A stretch of DNA of 64,000 nucleotides from Pirellulaceae bacterium (GTDB taxonomy: Bacteria > Planctomycetota > Planctomycetia > Pirellulales > Pirellulaceae): NCBI GenBank assembly GCA_023382975.1, contig JAHDXO010000011.1, positions 41,880 through 105,879 of the forward strand, written 5' to 3'. Positions 24,923 through 33,943 of this stretch are shown here, in pieces. Positions within the stretch are counted from its first letter, which is position 1, and every line of letters begins with the position of its first letter. The translations under genes were made by a program, and so were the position numbers. The notes below the pieces were generated by a model, which did not search any database, had not been told where the DNA came from, and saw only the letters and a program-made list of their open reading frames with translations.

Positions 24923-27379
24923 ATGGAAGGCTGTCAGGACCGAGCAACCGCCTGCAGGGACGATGGCTCGCAGCATGTCTCCGAGACCGGGCGCTGGGCG
25001 CCGAGCATTTCGCTGGTGTTGCCGGCCTACAACGAACAGGAGACGATCGTCCAGGCCGTTTGCGAAGCGGACGACGCCTTGGCGCGGCTGACGCACGACT
25101 ACGAGATCCTGGTCGTGGACGACGGCAGCACCGACGCCACGGCGGAGTTGGTCGAAGCGATGGCGACCAGCCGAGGCCATGTCCGGCTGCTCCGCCAGCC
25201 TCGGAACATGGGTTACGGAGCGGCGCTGCGGCGCGGATTTGAAGAGGCGCGGTGCGACCTGGTCGGCTTCACGGATTCCGATTGCCAATTCCACGTTCAC
25301 GAACTGGAGCGACTGGCGTTGCTGGCCCGCGACTACGACATCGCTTGTGGATACCGCATCGACCGTCAAGACCCGTTTCTGCGCTGCTTCTATTCCAAGG
25401 TCTACAATCTGCTTGTCCAGACGCTGTTCGGCACGGGAGTGCGCGACGTGGACTGCGCCTTGAAACTCTTCCGGCGGGAAACGCTGCAATCGATCTCCAT
25501 CACCACCGACGGCTATCTCGTGAATACCGAAATGCTGACGCGGGCGCGCCAGCAGGAGCGGACGATCGTCGAGGTCGGGGTCACGCATCGTCCTCGCGCC
25601 GCGGGCGAAAGCAAAGTCTCGGTGCTGCACGTCTTTCCGGTGCTGCTGGCGATGATTCGGTTCTGGTGGAATTTCGTGATGTTTCCGCACCGCGAGGCGG
25701 ACACGCCCGTCGGTGAACGAAGTCGTCTGTCGCCGTCGCAGTTGGCAGCCGCTGGCGGTTTGGCCGCGATTGCCGCTGCCATCTGGTTCAACAATCTGGG
25801 CTATCAATTGATCGAACCGGACGAGACGCGGTACGCGCAGATCGCTCTGGAGATGTACGAGACGGGCGATTGGACCGTCCCCCGGCTGCAAGGCAAGCCG
25901 TATTTGGACAAGCCACCGTTGCTGTACTGGGCCACGGCGGTCAGTTACAGCCTGTTCGGTGTGGATCAACGGAGCGCTCGTCTGCCCAACGCTCTGTCCA
26001 TGTTCGCTGCGGTCGTGGCGATCTATGTCTTGGGGCGCCGTCTGGTGGGGGATCGCGAGGCGGCGCTGGGAGCGCTGGCGGCCATGTTCAGTCTGGGCGT
26101 CGTGGTCTCGGCCCGATTCCTGTTGTTGGACAGTATGTTGACGCTGTGGACCACCGTGACGCTGCTCTGTGCTGGCATCGCACTGCGGCAGGAACGCCGC
26201 AGTTGGATCTGGTGGCTGTCCGCCGGCGTGGCGTGTGGCTTGGGAGTGATGACCAAAGGCCCGGTCGCCGTGGTGATCTGTCTGCCTCCGGTGATGGCCG
26301 CCGTCTGGCTCCGCGGCGAACGCGTGACCGCCTATTGGCGGCAGTGGTTCATGCTGTTGGCGCCCGGTGTGCTGCTCGCGGCGCCTTGGTTCTGGTCGGT
26401 CATCCAGCAGCAACCGGAATTCGCCGAGTACTTCTTCTGGAAGCACCACATCACGCGGTTCGTCCAGGGCCTGAATCACAAGCAGCCCTTCTGGTACTAT
26501 CTGCCGGTGATCGTCATCGGGATGTTTCCGTGCTCGCTGTTTCTGCCGGCGCTGTTCCACTATTTATTCAGCCGCCGCGAGGCGCTGCGCCGTTGCCGCA
26601 CCAAGGAAATTGGGTTCCTGATGCTGGCCGGCATCTGGCCCCTGGTGTTCTTCAGCGCATCCAGTTGCAAATTGCCGTCGTACATTCTTCCGGCAGTGCC
26701 CTTGCTGAGCCTGGGCATCGGCAAGATGCTGGCGGATACGGTCTGGGCTCGCCAGCCCCTGGCATTCTTCTGTCGCTATTCGGATCGCGCCGTGGCGTTC
26801 GCTACGTTCTTGTTGTTGGTGTCCTGCGTCGTTGCCGGAGTAGCCAGTTCGGTGTTCGGCCGGTCGGGCAGCACCGATCAAATCCTGACGATCGCATTTA
26901 TCGCGATCCCCTTGCTATGGTTCGCGGGACTTCTCTGGTCCGGCCAACGGTTGCCGCGGCCGTCCTGGCGGGTCGCGATTGCGATTGCCCTGATCTCGGC
27001 CGCCTACGGATTCAATTGCGTGATCGCCGAATTCGCCGATTGGCGGTGCGTCGCGGACAACGCGGCGCGGGCTCAGGAAGAGCAGGGCGCCGATACGCCC
27101 GTCGTCTACTTTGGTCGCTCTCCGGCTGCTGCCTCGATTTCCATCAAGTCCCCAAGGATCGTCCATTTCGGCGAAGAGCAACTCGGCGAACTTCAGCGGT
27201 TCGTCGCCCGACAACCGCTGGCCATCGTGGTGACCGACCGATCGGATGTGGACGAGTTGCAGGCTGCAAGCGGGAACGACTTCGAACTTGAACAGTCCGG
27301 CAACTCGGGGTGCGTATTCCTCGCGCGCAGCCACCGGCAGCTCACCGCCGAAAGTCTGGATCCCACGGTCATTCGGTAA
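24923..27379 (+). CDS. GT2-GT83 glycosyltransferase fusion
   Basis: An 818-residue bifunctional protein. Residues ~28-250 are a GT2 polyprenyl-phosphate glycosyltransferase (SLVLPAYNEQET, LVVDDGSTDATAEL, GFTDSDCQF). Residues ~275 to the end form an ArnT/PMT-like GT-C enzyme with about ten to twelve helices and the catalytic first-loop motif LIEPDETRYAQIALEMYETG plus GKPYLDKPPLLYW. The first domain likely makes a polyprenyl-phosphate sugar that the second transfers to a lipid or protein on the outer face. The two activities are usually separate genes. GAGG precedes the ATG. It follows the Lpt permease gene in the same direction. Confidence 0.9.
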   Translation: MEGCQDRATACRDDGSQHVSETGRWAPSISLVLPAYNEQETIVQAVCEADDALARLTHDYEILVVDDGSTDATAELVEAMATSRGHVRLLRQPRNMGYGAALRRGFEEARCDLVGFTDSDCQFHVHELERLALLARDYDIACGYRIDRQDPFLRCFYSKVYNLLVQTLFGTGVRDVDCALKLFRRETLQSISITTDGYLVNTEMLTRARQQERTIVEVGVTHRPRAAGESKVSVLHVFPVLLAMIRFWWNFVMFPHREADTPVGERSRLSPSQLAAAGGLAAIAAAIWFNNLGYQLIEPDETRYAQIALEMYETGDWTVPRLQGKPYLDKPPLLYWATAVSYSLFGVDQRSARLPNALSMFAAVVAIYVLGRRLVGDREAALGALAAMFSLGVVVSARFLLLDSMLTLWTTVTLLCAGIALRQERRSWIWWLSAGVACGLGVMTKGPVAVVICLPPVMAAVWLRGERVTAYWRQWFMLLAPGVLLAAPWFWSVIQQQPEFAEYFFWKHHITRFVQGLNHKQPFWYYLPVIVIGMFPCSLFLPALFHYLFSRREALRRCRTKEIGFLMLAGIWPLVFFSASSCKLPSYILPAVPLLSLGIGKMLADTVWARQPLAFFCRYSDRAVAFATFLLLVSCVVAGVASSVFGRSGSTDQILTIAFIAIPLLWFAGLLWSGQRLPRPSWRVAIAIALISAAYGFNCVIAEFADWRCVADNAARAQEEQGADTPVVYFGRSPAAASISIKSPRIVHFGEEQLGELQRFVARQPLAIVVTDRSDVDELQAASGNDFELEQSGNSGCVFLARSHRQLTAESLDPTVIR

Positions 27380-27536
27380 TCGGTGCGTCCGTGGCCGAAT
27401 GCGTGACAAACCGGTTCGCTGTCGGCAAAATCGGCTTTATCGGCAAACTCGATTCAAGTTACCGAGTCGTTCTAGCCGAACTGGTAGATACTACTCGCGT
27501 TTTTAGCGACCGAAGTATCGAATCGGCGAGGCCACG

Positions 27537-27860
27537 ATGATCAGACATGTTCCCGCCTTTCTGGGTATTGGACTCTTGCTCCTTGTCTCCGGCTGTGCGA
27601 TCTGCGCCAGCCCCTACGACAGCCACTACGCTGCCTACGGCGGCTCCTGGGACCGCGAAGACCCGTCGGAAGGCAGGGTTGGCTCCGCTTTCCAGCCGGC
27701 CGGGGTGATTGGCGGATCGATGGTCGCGGTCGAATCCAAGGGTGGGACGCCCGGTGCCACGGAGTACAAGGGCCGTTCGATTCTTTCGCCCGGAGGTTCG
27801 GGCCGAACCTACTCGGATGGTGACACCCCGCCCGACTTGGACTACTTCATGCCCGAGTGA
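27537..27860 (+). CDS. Small planctomycete-type lipoprotein
   Basis: A 107-residue lipoprotein with signal MIRHVPAFLGIGLLLLVSGC and lipobox LVSGC. The mature start CAICASPYDSHYAAYGGSWD resembles a short lipoprotein I recall as widespread in Pirellulales. The rest is Gly/Ser/Pro-rich and probably disordered, ending DTPPDLDYFMPE. Function unknown. Confidence 0.8.
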   Translation: MIRHVPAFLGIGLLLLVSGCAICASPYDSHYAAYGGSWDREDPSEGRVGSAFQPAGVIGGSMVAVESKGGTPGATEYKGRSILSPGGSGRTYSDGDTPPDLDYFMPE

Positions 27861-28244
27861 ATCGCCAGTGCCAATCGGTTTTCTGGCTCTGGTGCGCTAC
27901 CCACAGGATACTCGGGTTTCGGGGGTCGGAAGCCACTCGCTCGCCTCGTGGAGGCTCATCTTCGTCGCGGCGAAATCGTGCCCTCGTGTAGCATGCTTCT
28001 TCGCTTTGCCCCCGGCGGCTGGGCCGTCGCAGCGAACATCGTCAGGTGCTAGCAGTACACGGCCGACATTCCTAGAATCCAGTTGTTGCCCCGCGATTCG
28101 AGCAGCGGCTGGGAAAGCACGGGACTGACTTCGAGCAGGCCTGGCGAGAATCCAGGACATCCAGTGGAACGAGACGTGCCTGTCCCAGTTCAAGTACGAT
28201 CTCGGAGCGGGGCAGGCTCTGTCGAGTTCTGCGAAGGGGGATAC
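27861..28244. other. Intergenic region, no gene seen
   Basis: About 380 bases between the small lipoprotein and the UxaA-type gene. No coding frame with gene-like composition is visible in either direction, and no clear promoter pair. A Shine-Dalgarno AAGGGGG at 28234-28240 serves the downstream ATG. Confidence 0.5.
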
Positions 28245-29795
28245 ATGGCTGCGTCGAACGTCCGCGACGTCATCCGGCTGCATGCAAACGATAACATCGG
28301 GGTAGCGCTGCGCGATCTGGCGAGCGGCACCGAAGCAACGCTCGACGGCGCGACGCTGCGAGTGGCGGAACCGGTTCGTCTGGGACACAAGATCGCGTTG
28401 GTCCCCATCGACGCCGGGGAACGCGTGCGCAAGTACGGTCAGACGATCGGCGTGACCACCGGGCATGTGGAGCCGGGCCAGTGGGTCCACAGCCACAACC
28501 TGACCATCGGCGACTTGGACCTGGACTATGCCCCAGCCAGCGAGACGCCGCCGCCGTGTGCGCCGCTGGCGGGCCGGACGTTTCAGGGCTACCGCCGGCC
28601 GACGGGTCGAGTCGGCACGCGGAACTATCTGGCGGTGATCTCGACGGTCAACTGCTCGGCGTCGGTCAGTCGCTACGTCGCACGCCGCTTCGACGCGGAA
28701 TCCCTGGCTGGCTTTCCCAACGTCGACGGAGTGATCGCATTCACGCACACGTCCGGATGCGGCATGCCGTACGGCACGCTGGCCCACGAGATGCTGGACC
28801 GAGTGCTGGGTGGGATCGCCCGCCATCCGAATATCGGCGGCTACGTGCTGATCGGACTGGGTTGCGAGCAAGCGACGATCGGGCACTTGCTGAGCAGCCA
28901 GCGGCTGGTGCAGATCGACGGCTCGGCCTCCTCCCACGCGGGGCCGCCCGTCTTCTCGATGCAGGACATGGGGGGCACGGTCAAGACGGTCGAGGCGGCG
29001 GTGCGGGCGGTGGCCGAACTGTTGCCCAGGGTCAACCAGGCGCGGCGCGAAACGGTGCCGGCCAGCGAACTGATGCTCGGTCTGGAATGCGGCGGCTCGG
29101 ACGGCAACTCGGGAATCACCGCCAACCCGGCCTTGGGCGTGGCAGCCGACATGTTGGTGGCCTGCGGCGGCACGGCGATCCTGTCGGAGACTCCCGAGAT
29201 CTACGGCGCCGAGCATCTGCTGACCCGCCGCGCCGTCTCGGTCGAAGTCGCCGAAAAGCTGGCCGAACGAATCCGCTGGTGGAAGTGGTACACGGGGCTG
29301 TTCGGTGCCGAACTGGACAACAATCCGTCGATCGGCAACAAGGAGGGCGGGCTGACCACCATCGCCGAGAAATCGCTGGGAGCCGTGGCCAAAGGCGGCT
29401 CGACGGCCTTGGTCGATGTCTACCAGTACGCCCAGCCGGTCACCGCGCGGGGACTGGTGTTCATGGACACGCCCGGCTACGATCCGCCGAGTGTCACGGG
29501 GATGGTGGCTGGCGGAGCCAACGTCGTCGTCTTCACGACCGGCCGCGGCAGTTGTTTCGGATGCAAGCCGACGCCTTCGATCAAGGTGGCAACCAACACG
29601 CCGATGTTCGATCGGATGGCGGACGACATGGACGTCAACGCCGGCGAGATTCTGCAAGGCCGCGAGTTGGCCGAGGTGGGACGGGAGATCTTCGACGAGA
29701 TCCTGGCGGTGGCTAGCGGCAAGCGGACCAAGAGCGAACAACACGGAATCGGCGACGAAGAATTCATCCCCTGGACCGTCGGCCCAATGCTGTAG
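28245..29795 (+). CDS. UxaA-family sugar-acid dehydratase
   Basis: A 516-residue enzyme of the altronate/galactarate dehydratase family. The N-terminal ~90 residues form the SAF-like domain (VIRLHANDNIGVALRDL). The main domain carries GRVGTRNYLAVIST, HTSGCGMPYGT, GLGCEQATI, LECGGSDGNSGITANPALG and GRGSCFGCKPTPSIKVATNT, with cysteines suited to the metal-dependent dehydration of sugar acids to 2-keto-3-deoxy products. Altronate is the likeliest substrate from length, but galactarate cannot be excluded. AAGGGGG precedes the ATG; the longer frame from 28083 is not supported. No neighbouring uronate isomerase or kinase gene is present. Confidence 0.85.
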   Translation: MAASNVRDVIRLHANDNIGVALRDLASGTEATLDGATLRVAEPVRLGHKIALVPIDAGERVRKYGQTIGVTTGHVEPGQWVHSHNLTIGDLDLDYAPASETPPPCAPLAGRTFQGYRRPTGRVGTRNYLAVISTVNCSASVSRYVARRFDAESLAGFPNVDGVIAFTHTSGCGMPYGTLAHEMLDRVLGGIARHPNIGGYVLIGLGCEQATIGHLLSSQRLVQIDGSASSHAGPPVFSMQDMGGTVKTVEAAVRAVAELLPRVNQARRETVPASELMLGLECGGSDGNSGITANPALGVAADMLVACGGTAILSETPEIYGAEHLLTRRAVSVEVAEKLAERIRWWKWYTGLFGAELDNNPSIGNKEGGLTTIAEKSLGAVAKGGSTALVDVYQYAQPVTARGLVFMDTPGYDPPSVTGMVAGGANVVVFTTGRGSCFGCKPTPSIKVATNTPMFDRMADDMDVNAGEILQGRELAEVGREIFDEILAVASGKRTKSEQHGIGDEEFIPWTVGPML

Positions 29796-29810
29796 CCCCG
29801 GCGAGCGAGC

Positions 29811-30551
29811 ATGAACACCGAGCCCCGAACGTTGGTCGTCATCGCCACGTACAACGAGATCGACAACCTGCCGCGTCTGACGGACGAGGTGTTGCAGCAC
29901 GCGCCGCAGTCGCACGTCTTGGTGATCGACGACGGGTCGCCCGACGGAACGGGGCAGTGGTGCGACGAGCGGGCCGCGCAGGACGACCGTTTCCACGTGA
30001 TCCACCGCGCCTCGAAACTGGGGCTGGGCACCGCGACGGTCGCCGGACTGCGGTACGCGATCGAGCACGGCTTCGACTATGCCCTGGTCATGGACGCCGA
30101 CTTCAGCCATCCACCGCGGTACATCCCCTCGCTCTTGGCCGGCATGGCGCGGGATGCGCGCGGCGACGGAGCCGACGTGATGGTCGGTTCCCGCTATGTG
30201 CCAGGCGGGCGCATCGAGGGCTGGCCGTGGTACCGGCACTGGATGAGCCGGGGGGTGAATCGGTACGCCCGTTGGATGCTGGGGCTGCGGACACGCGATT
30301 GCAGCGGCGCCTTTCGCTGCTACCGCACCGAACAACTGCGGCAGATCGACCTGTCGCAATTGCGGTCGCGTGGCTATTCTTATGTCGAAGAACTGCTGTG
30401 GATGCTGAAGCGGTCCGGCGCCCGCATCGGCGAGACGCCCATCGTGTTCGTCGACCGGCAGCTCGGCAGGACCAAGATCAACGGCCGCGAGGCGGTCGCG
30501 GCACTTTGGATCCTGTTCCGCTTGGGAATCCGGAATTACTTGGGTCTTTGA
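29811..30551 (+). CDS. Polyprenol monophosphomannose synthase-like GT2
   Basis: A 246-residue GT2 enzyme resembling DPM1: VVIATYNEIDNLPRL, VIDDGSPDGTGQW, LVMDADFSHPPRYIP (the DxD-type metal site), VGSRYVPGGRIEGW, and DCSGAFRCYR. It lacks membrane helices, like the soluble DPM1 type. It probably makes a polyprenyl-phosphate hexose donor. Fifteen bases after the UxaA-type stop and 19 before the GT4 gene, it may be in an operon with both. Confidence 0.88.
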   Translation: MNTEPRTLVVIATYNEIDNLPRLTDEVLQHAPQSHVLVIDDGSPDGTGQWCDERAAQDDRFHVIHRASKLGLGTATVAGLRYAIEHGFDYALVMDADFSHPPRYIPSLLAGMARDARGDGADVMVGSRYVPGGRIEGWPWYRHWMSRGVNRYARWMLGLRTRDCSGAFRCYRTEQLRQIDLSQLRSRGYSYVEELLWMLKRSGARIGETPIVFVDRQLGRTKINGREAVAALWILFRLGIRNYLGL

Positions 30552-30570
30552 ACTGTTGCTTGGCGGCCTC

Positions 30571-31671
30571 ATGACGAAGCGCATCTTGTTGATTGTTCCG
30601 ACCCTCGACCGCTGCGGAGCGGAAAAGCAGTTGACGCTGTTGGCCTGCGGCTTGCCGCGGGACCGCTTCGAGACGCACGTCTGCGTGCTCACTCGCGACG
30701 GCCCGCTGCGGTCGGTGCTGGACGAAGCCGGCATCCCGGTGACCGAGATCGGCAAGTCGTGGAAGATCGACCCCCTGGCCTACTGGCGGCTGTGCCGGTA
30801 CATCCGTCGGCTGCAACCCGACCTGGTCCACACTTGGCTGTTTGCGGCCAATGCCTACGGTCGACAGGCCGCCTTGCGGGCCGGGGTCAAGCACGTCCTG
30901 GCCGGCGAACGCTGCGCCGATCCGTGGAAACGCTGGCACGAGCTGACGATCGACCGCTGGCTGGCGCGTCGCACCGACCGTTTGGTAACCAACAGCCGCG
31001 GCGTCGTGGAGTTCTACGGCCAGCACGGCTTTCCGGCGGACAAGTTCACCATCATTCCGAACGCCGTGCAGCCGGCTGCTCCGTCGTCGGTAACTCGCGG
31101 CGAACTGCTGGCCGAACTGGGGCTGCCGCCCGAGTCGCGTCTGATTGGAGCCGTCAACCGGCTGTGGCCGCAGAAACGCGTCAAGGATCTGATCTGGGCC
31201 GCGGACCTGCTGAAGGTCGTCCGAAGCGATACGCACCTGTTGATCGTTGGCGACGGCCCGCTGCGCTGGCGGCTCGAACGGTATCGCGACCAAGTGCAGA
31301 CGGCTGACTGCGTGCATTTCCTGGGCGAGCGGAGCGATGTGCCGCGACTGATGCCGCACTTCGATTGCCTGTGGCTGGGCAGCGAGTACGAAGGCCAGTC
31401 GAACGCCGTCCTAGAGGCCATGGCGGCCGGCGTACCCGTCGTCGCCACCGAGATCGCGGGCAACCAGGATCTCGTCGTCCACGGCGAGACCGGCTTCCTG
31501 GTTCCTGTCGGCGACCGCGCCGGATTTGCTCGTTGGACGCATCGCCTGCTCGACGATCCCGCGATGGCCCAACGCTGCGGCCAAGCCGCCGTCGCGCGGG
31601 TTCGCGACGAATTCTCGCTCGAAAGAATGATCCAGCGGCACGTGGCGCTGTACGAGGAAATTCTGGCCTGA
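30571..31671 (+). CDS. GT4 family glycosyltransferase
   Basis: A 366-residue GT-B glycosyltransferase: N-terminal ILLIVPTLDRCGAEKQLTLL (typical GT4 opening GGxE/CGAE), the domain linker with IGAVNRLWPQKRVKDLIWAA, and the nucleotide-sugar site EYEGQSNAVLEAMAAGVPVV, containing the EX7E pair. A TTG 15 bases upstream would add MLGGL, but the ATG is more natural. Cytoplasmic or membrane-associated; role likely in exopolysaccharide or lipid glycan assembly with the neighbouring GT2 gene. Confidence 0.88.
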   Translation: MTKRILLIVPTLDRCGAEKQLTLLACGLPRDRFETHVCVLTRDGPLRSVLDEAGIPVTEIGKSWKIDPLAYWRLCRYIRRLQPDLVHTWLFAANAYGRQAALRAGVKHVLAGERCADPWKRWHELTIDRWLARRTDRLVTNSRGVVEFYGQHGFPADKFTIIPNAVQPAAPSSVTRGELLAELGLPPESRLIGAVNRLWPQKRVKDLIWAADLLKVVRSDTHLLIVGDGPLRWRLERYRDQVQTADCVHFLGERSDVPRLMPHFDCLWLGSEYEGQSNAVLEAMAAGVPVVATEIAGNQDLVVHGETGFLVPVGDRAGFARWTHRLLDDPAMAQRCGQAAVARVRDEFSLERMIQRHVALYEEILA

Positions 31672-31739
31672 CCTCCGAAGATCCGGTCATCCGTGGTCCA
31701 TGCATGACCCGGGGCCTGGCCCGAATTCGGAAACCTTGC

Positions 31740-31745
31740 AAGGAG
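31740..31745 (+). promoter_or_regulatory. Shine-Dalgarno placed for a non-ATG start
   Basis: AAGGAG at 31740-31745 is seven bases from an ATT codon at 31753. No ATG, GTG or TTG lies at that position in the open frame of the TPR-methyltransferase gene. Confidence 0.5.
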
Positions 31746-31752
31746 CGACGCC

Positions 31753-33102
31753 ATTTCGAAATCCAAACGTCCTCAACCCAAGCGGCGGCGAAAGCCTGAC
31801 TGCGCCGCTGGTACCCTGGACTCCGCGGTGCAACTTGCCCAGGGAGGCCGGCTGGACGAGGCCATCCGCGTCTGCCGCCAAGTGGTCAGCCAGAATCCCC
31901 AGTGGGCTCGGGCAGCCCATCTGCTCGGACTGCTGACAGCGCGGGCCGGAGACGCGGAAGCAGCCGAGCGAGCGCTGCGGGAAGCGGTTCGCCTGGATCC
32001 GGATCAGGCGGCTGCCTGGAACGATCTGGGCAACGTACTCAGTGACCGGAATCGGTTGGATGACGCCGCCGTTGCGTATCGCCGCGCGATCGAGATCGAC
32101 CCGCAACACGCCGCAGCACACAACAACCTGGGCATCGTGTACAAGCAGCAGGGCCGGATCGACGACGCGCTGGACGCCTTCCAGCGCGCGGTCGACCTGC
32201 GCCCCGATTACGCCGATGCCTGGTTGAACATGGGGCGGCTTTGCAGGCGGTCCGGACGTTACGATCAGGCGGCCGCGGCGTTCGAGCAAGTGCTGCGGCT
32301 GGAACCGACGCGCAGCGAGGCACACAAGGATCTGTGCGGCACATGGCGAGCGGCGGGGCGCATCGACGAGGCCCGCGCGGCGCTGGACCGCTGGCTGCAG
32401 GCCGAGCCGGATCATCCCGTGGCGAAACACCTGCGGGCTGCCCTGGCCGGCGGAGCCGAGACGCCCGCGCGAGCCAGCGACCTGTATGTCCGACAGGTGT
32501 TCGATCAATTCGCCGATCGCTTTGACGACGAACTGGCCGAATTGCACTACCAAGGCCCCGAGTTGATCGCGGCGGCGCTGGCCAGGCACCTGGATGCACC
32601 CGATGCCCGCCTGGACATTCTGGACGCCGGTTGCGGAACGGGCCTGTGCGGCCCGGTTCTCCGCCCGTACGCCCGGCGTTTGACCGGCGTGGATCTTTCG
32701 CCGCAGATGCTCGAACGGGCCCGCGAGAGGGCGATCTACGACGACTTGGAGACCGCCGAGTTGACAGCGTATCTGGATGCGCATCCGGGAACGTGGGATC
32801 TGATCGTCGCTTGCGACACGTTGAACTACTTCGGCGACCTGGGGCCAGTCTTGAGCGCCGCATCCCGTGCTCTCAAGCCGACGGGACGGTTGGTGTTTAC
32901 GCTCGAACACGAACTCGAACCCGACGCGCCGGGATTTGTGCTCCATCCCAGCGGCCGATACGGCCATCAGACGGGCTATGTCCAACGGATGCTTGCCGCT
33001 GCAGATCTGCGCGTCATGACCATTCAGGATGCCACGCTTCGCACCGAGGCCGGTCAACCGGTCAGCGGCCTGCTATGCATTGCCGAGCAGTCCAAGGGGT
33101 AG
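31753..33102 (+). CDS. TPR-repeat methyltransferase
   Basis: A ~449-residue protein: four or five TPR repeats (AAHLLGLLTARAGDAEAAER, AWNDLGNVLSDRNRLDDAAV, AHNNLGIVYKQQGRIDDALD, AWLNMGRLCRRSGRYDQAAA) followed by an SAM-dependent methyltransferase domain with ILDAGCGTGLCGP and TGVDLSPQMLERARE. Substrate unknown; such proteins often act on glycan or lipid intermediates. The conventional start is GTG at 31828, but it cuts into the first TPR helix. An ATT at 31753 after AAGGAG gives the natural-looking opening SKSKRPQPKRRRKPD, so I extend to it. If ATT is not used, the protein starts at 31828. Confidence 0.8.
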   Translation: MSKSKRPQPKRRRKPDCAAGTLDSAVQLAQGGRLDEAIRVCRQVVSQNPQWARAAHLLGLLTARAGDAEAAERALREAVRLDPDQAAAWNDLGNVLSDRNRLDDAAVAYRRAIEIDPQHAAAHNNLGIVYKQQGRIDDALDAFQRAVDLRPDYADAWLNMGRLCRRSGRYDQAAAAFEQVLRLEPTRSEAHKDLCGTWRAAGRIDEARAALDRWLQAEPDHPVAKHLRAALAGGAETPARASDLYVRQVFDQFADRFDDELAELHYQGPELIAAALARHLDAPDARLDILDAGCGTGLCGPVLRPYARRLTGVDLSPQMLERARERAIYDDLETAELTAYLDAHPGTWDLIVACDTLNYFGDLGPVLSAASRALKPTGRLVFTLEHELEPDAPGFVLHPSGRYGHQTGYVQRMLAAADLRVMTIQDATLRTEAGQPVSGLLCIAEQSKG

Positions 33103-33180
33103 GGAGTCGTTTTCGGGCAACGGCCGTCGGGTATGGTACATTGAGTACTGACGCAAACCGCAGACGAGGAAGGGGACAGC

Positions 33181-33432
33181 ATGTCGCAGATTTTGCTTTC
33201 GATTCCCGACGAGTCGCTCGCCGCGCTCCATGTCTCGCCATCGCAAGCGGGCGACGAGCTACGGATGCTGGCGGCTGTGAAGCTGTTTGAGATGAAGCGT
33301 CTCTCTTCGGGGGCGGCAGCCAGATTGGCGGGCATTCCCCGGACGCTGTTCCTGCAGCGATTGGCCGACTACGGCGTGCCCAGCTTCGACATGAGTGAAG
33401 ACGAATTCCAGCGGGAGACGCGGCTTGTCTGA
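33181..33432 (+). CDS. UPF0175-type antitoxin
   Basis: An 83-residue protein (MSQILLSIPDESLAALHVSP, then AAVKLFEMKRLSSGAAARLAGIPRTLFLQRLADYG) matching the UPF0175 family, helix-turn-helix-like antitoxins usually paired with a DUF3368 PIN toxin. GAGGAAGGGGACAGC lies upstream. The stop overlaps the start of a decayed PIN gene, the normal coupling for this pair. It looks intact. Confidence 0.82.
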   Translation: MSQILLSIPDESLAALHVSPSQAGDELRMLAAVKLFEMKRLSSGAAARLAGIPRTLFLQRLADYGVPSFDMSEDEFQRETRLV

Positions 33433-33848
33433 ACTCATCTGCGACACGACCGTTGTCCAGTATCTGCACCAGCTTCACCTGCTCCAAATTCTGCCCGCGC
33501 TGGGATCGCCGATCGTGTTGCCTGAAGCGGTCGTCGCGGAATTGCATCTGGGCCGCGAGCGAGGTATCGATCTGCCTGATCTCGGTACTCTGGCTTGGTG
33601 AACGATTCGCAGTTTCGTTTCGAAGCCGACCTTGAGTCATGTCGCCGACCTGGGGCCGGGCGAATGCGAAGTTTGAAACCCCGGACCGGGCCAGACCACT
33701 GATGCTGCCACCCCGCCACGCGGGAATTCGGCTGCTGCTGGTTGTGGACACGACGCCCCGAATCCGCCGCGCGTACGCTGCGGACGAACGGGATCGTTCA
33801 CAAGGAGGCGAGCACGGCAATCTGCGGCAGATTGGCGGTCTTCGGTAG
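33425..33848 (+). pseudogene. Decayed PIN-domain (DUF3368-like) toxin
   Basis: Translation from TTG at 33425 gives SELICDTTVVQYLHQLHLLQ, then ILPALGSPIVLPEAVVAELH, a PIN N-terminus. It ends at a TGA after only 58 residues; intact members are about 150. Reading through that TGA continues in family style (TIRSFVSKPTLSHVADLGPG ECEV) before a second stop, and later fragments such as IRLLLVVDTTPRIRRAYAA appear in another frame. So the toxin has one in-frame stop plus frameshifts, leaving the antitoxin without a working partner. Confidence 0.7.
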
Positions 33849-33943
33849 GTGTTTTCCCCGTCCACGAAGGGCGTTACAATGGCCGGACGGCCATCGAAGA
33901 GCGATGGCGTGTATCAGAGTCATCTCGCTGGAATAGGGAATCC

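Noticed and set aside
27420..27530. tRNA-like stretch with TAGCCGAACTGGTAGATA and GATTCAAG
   Set aside because: The two box-like pieces are in the wrong order and do not allow an acceptor stem or anticodon arm.
33425..33700. TGA read as selenocysteine in the PIN gene
   Set aside because: A further stop and frameshifts follow, and no SECIS-like hairpin is seen directly after the TGA; decay is simpler.
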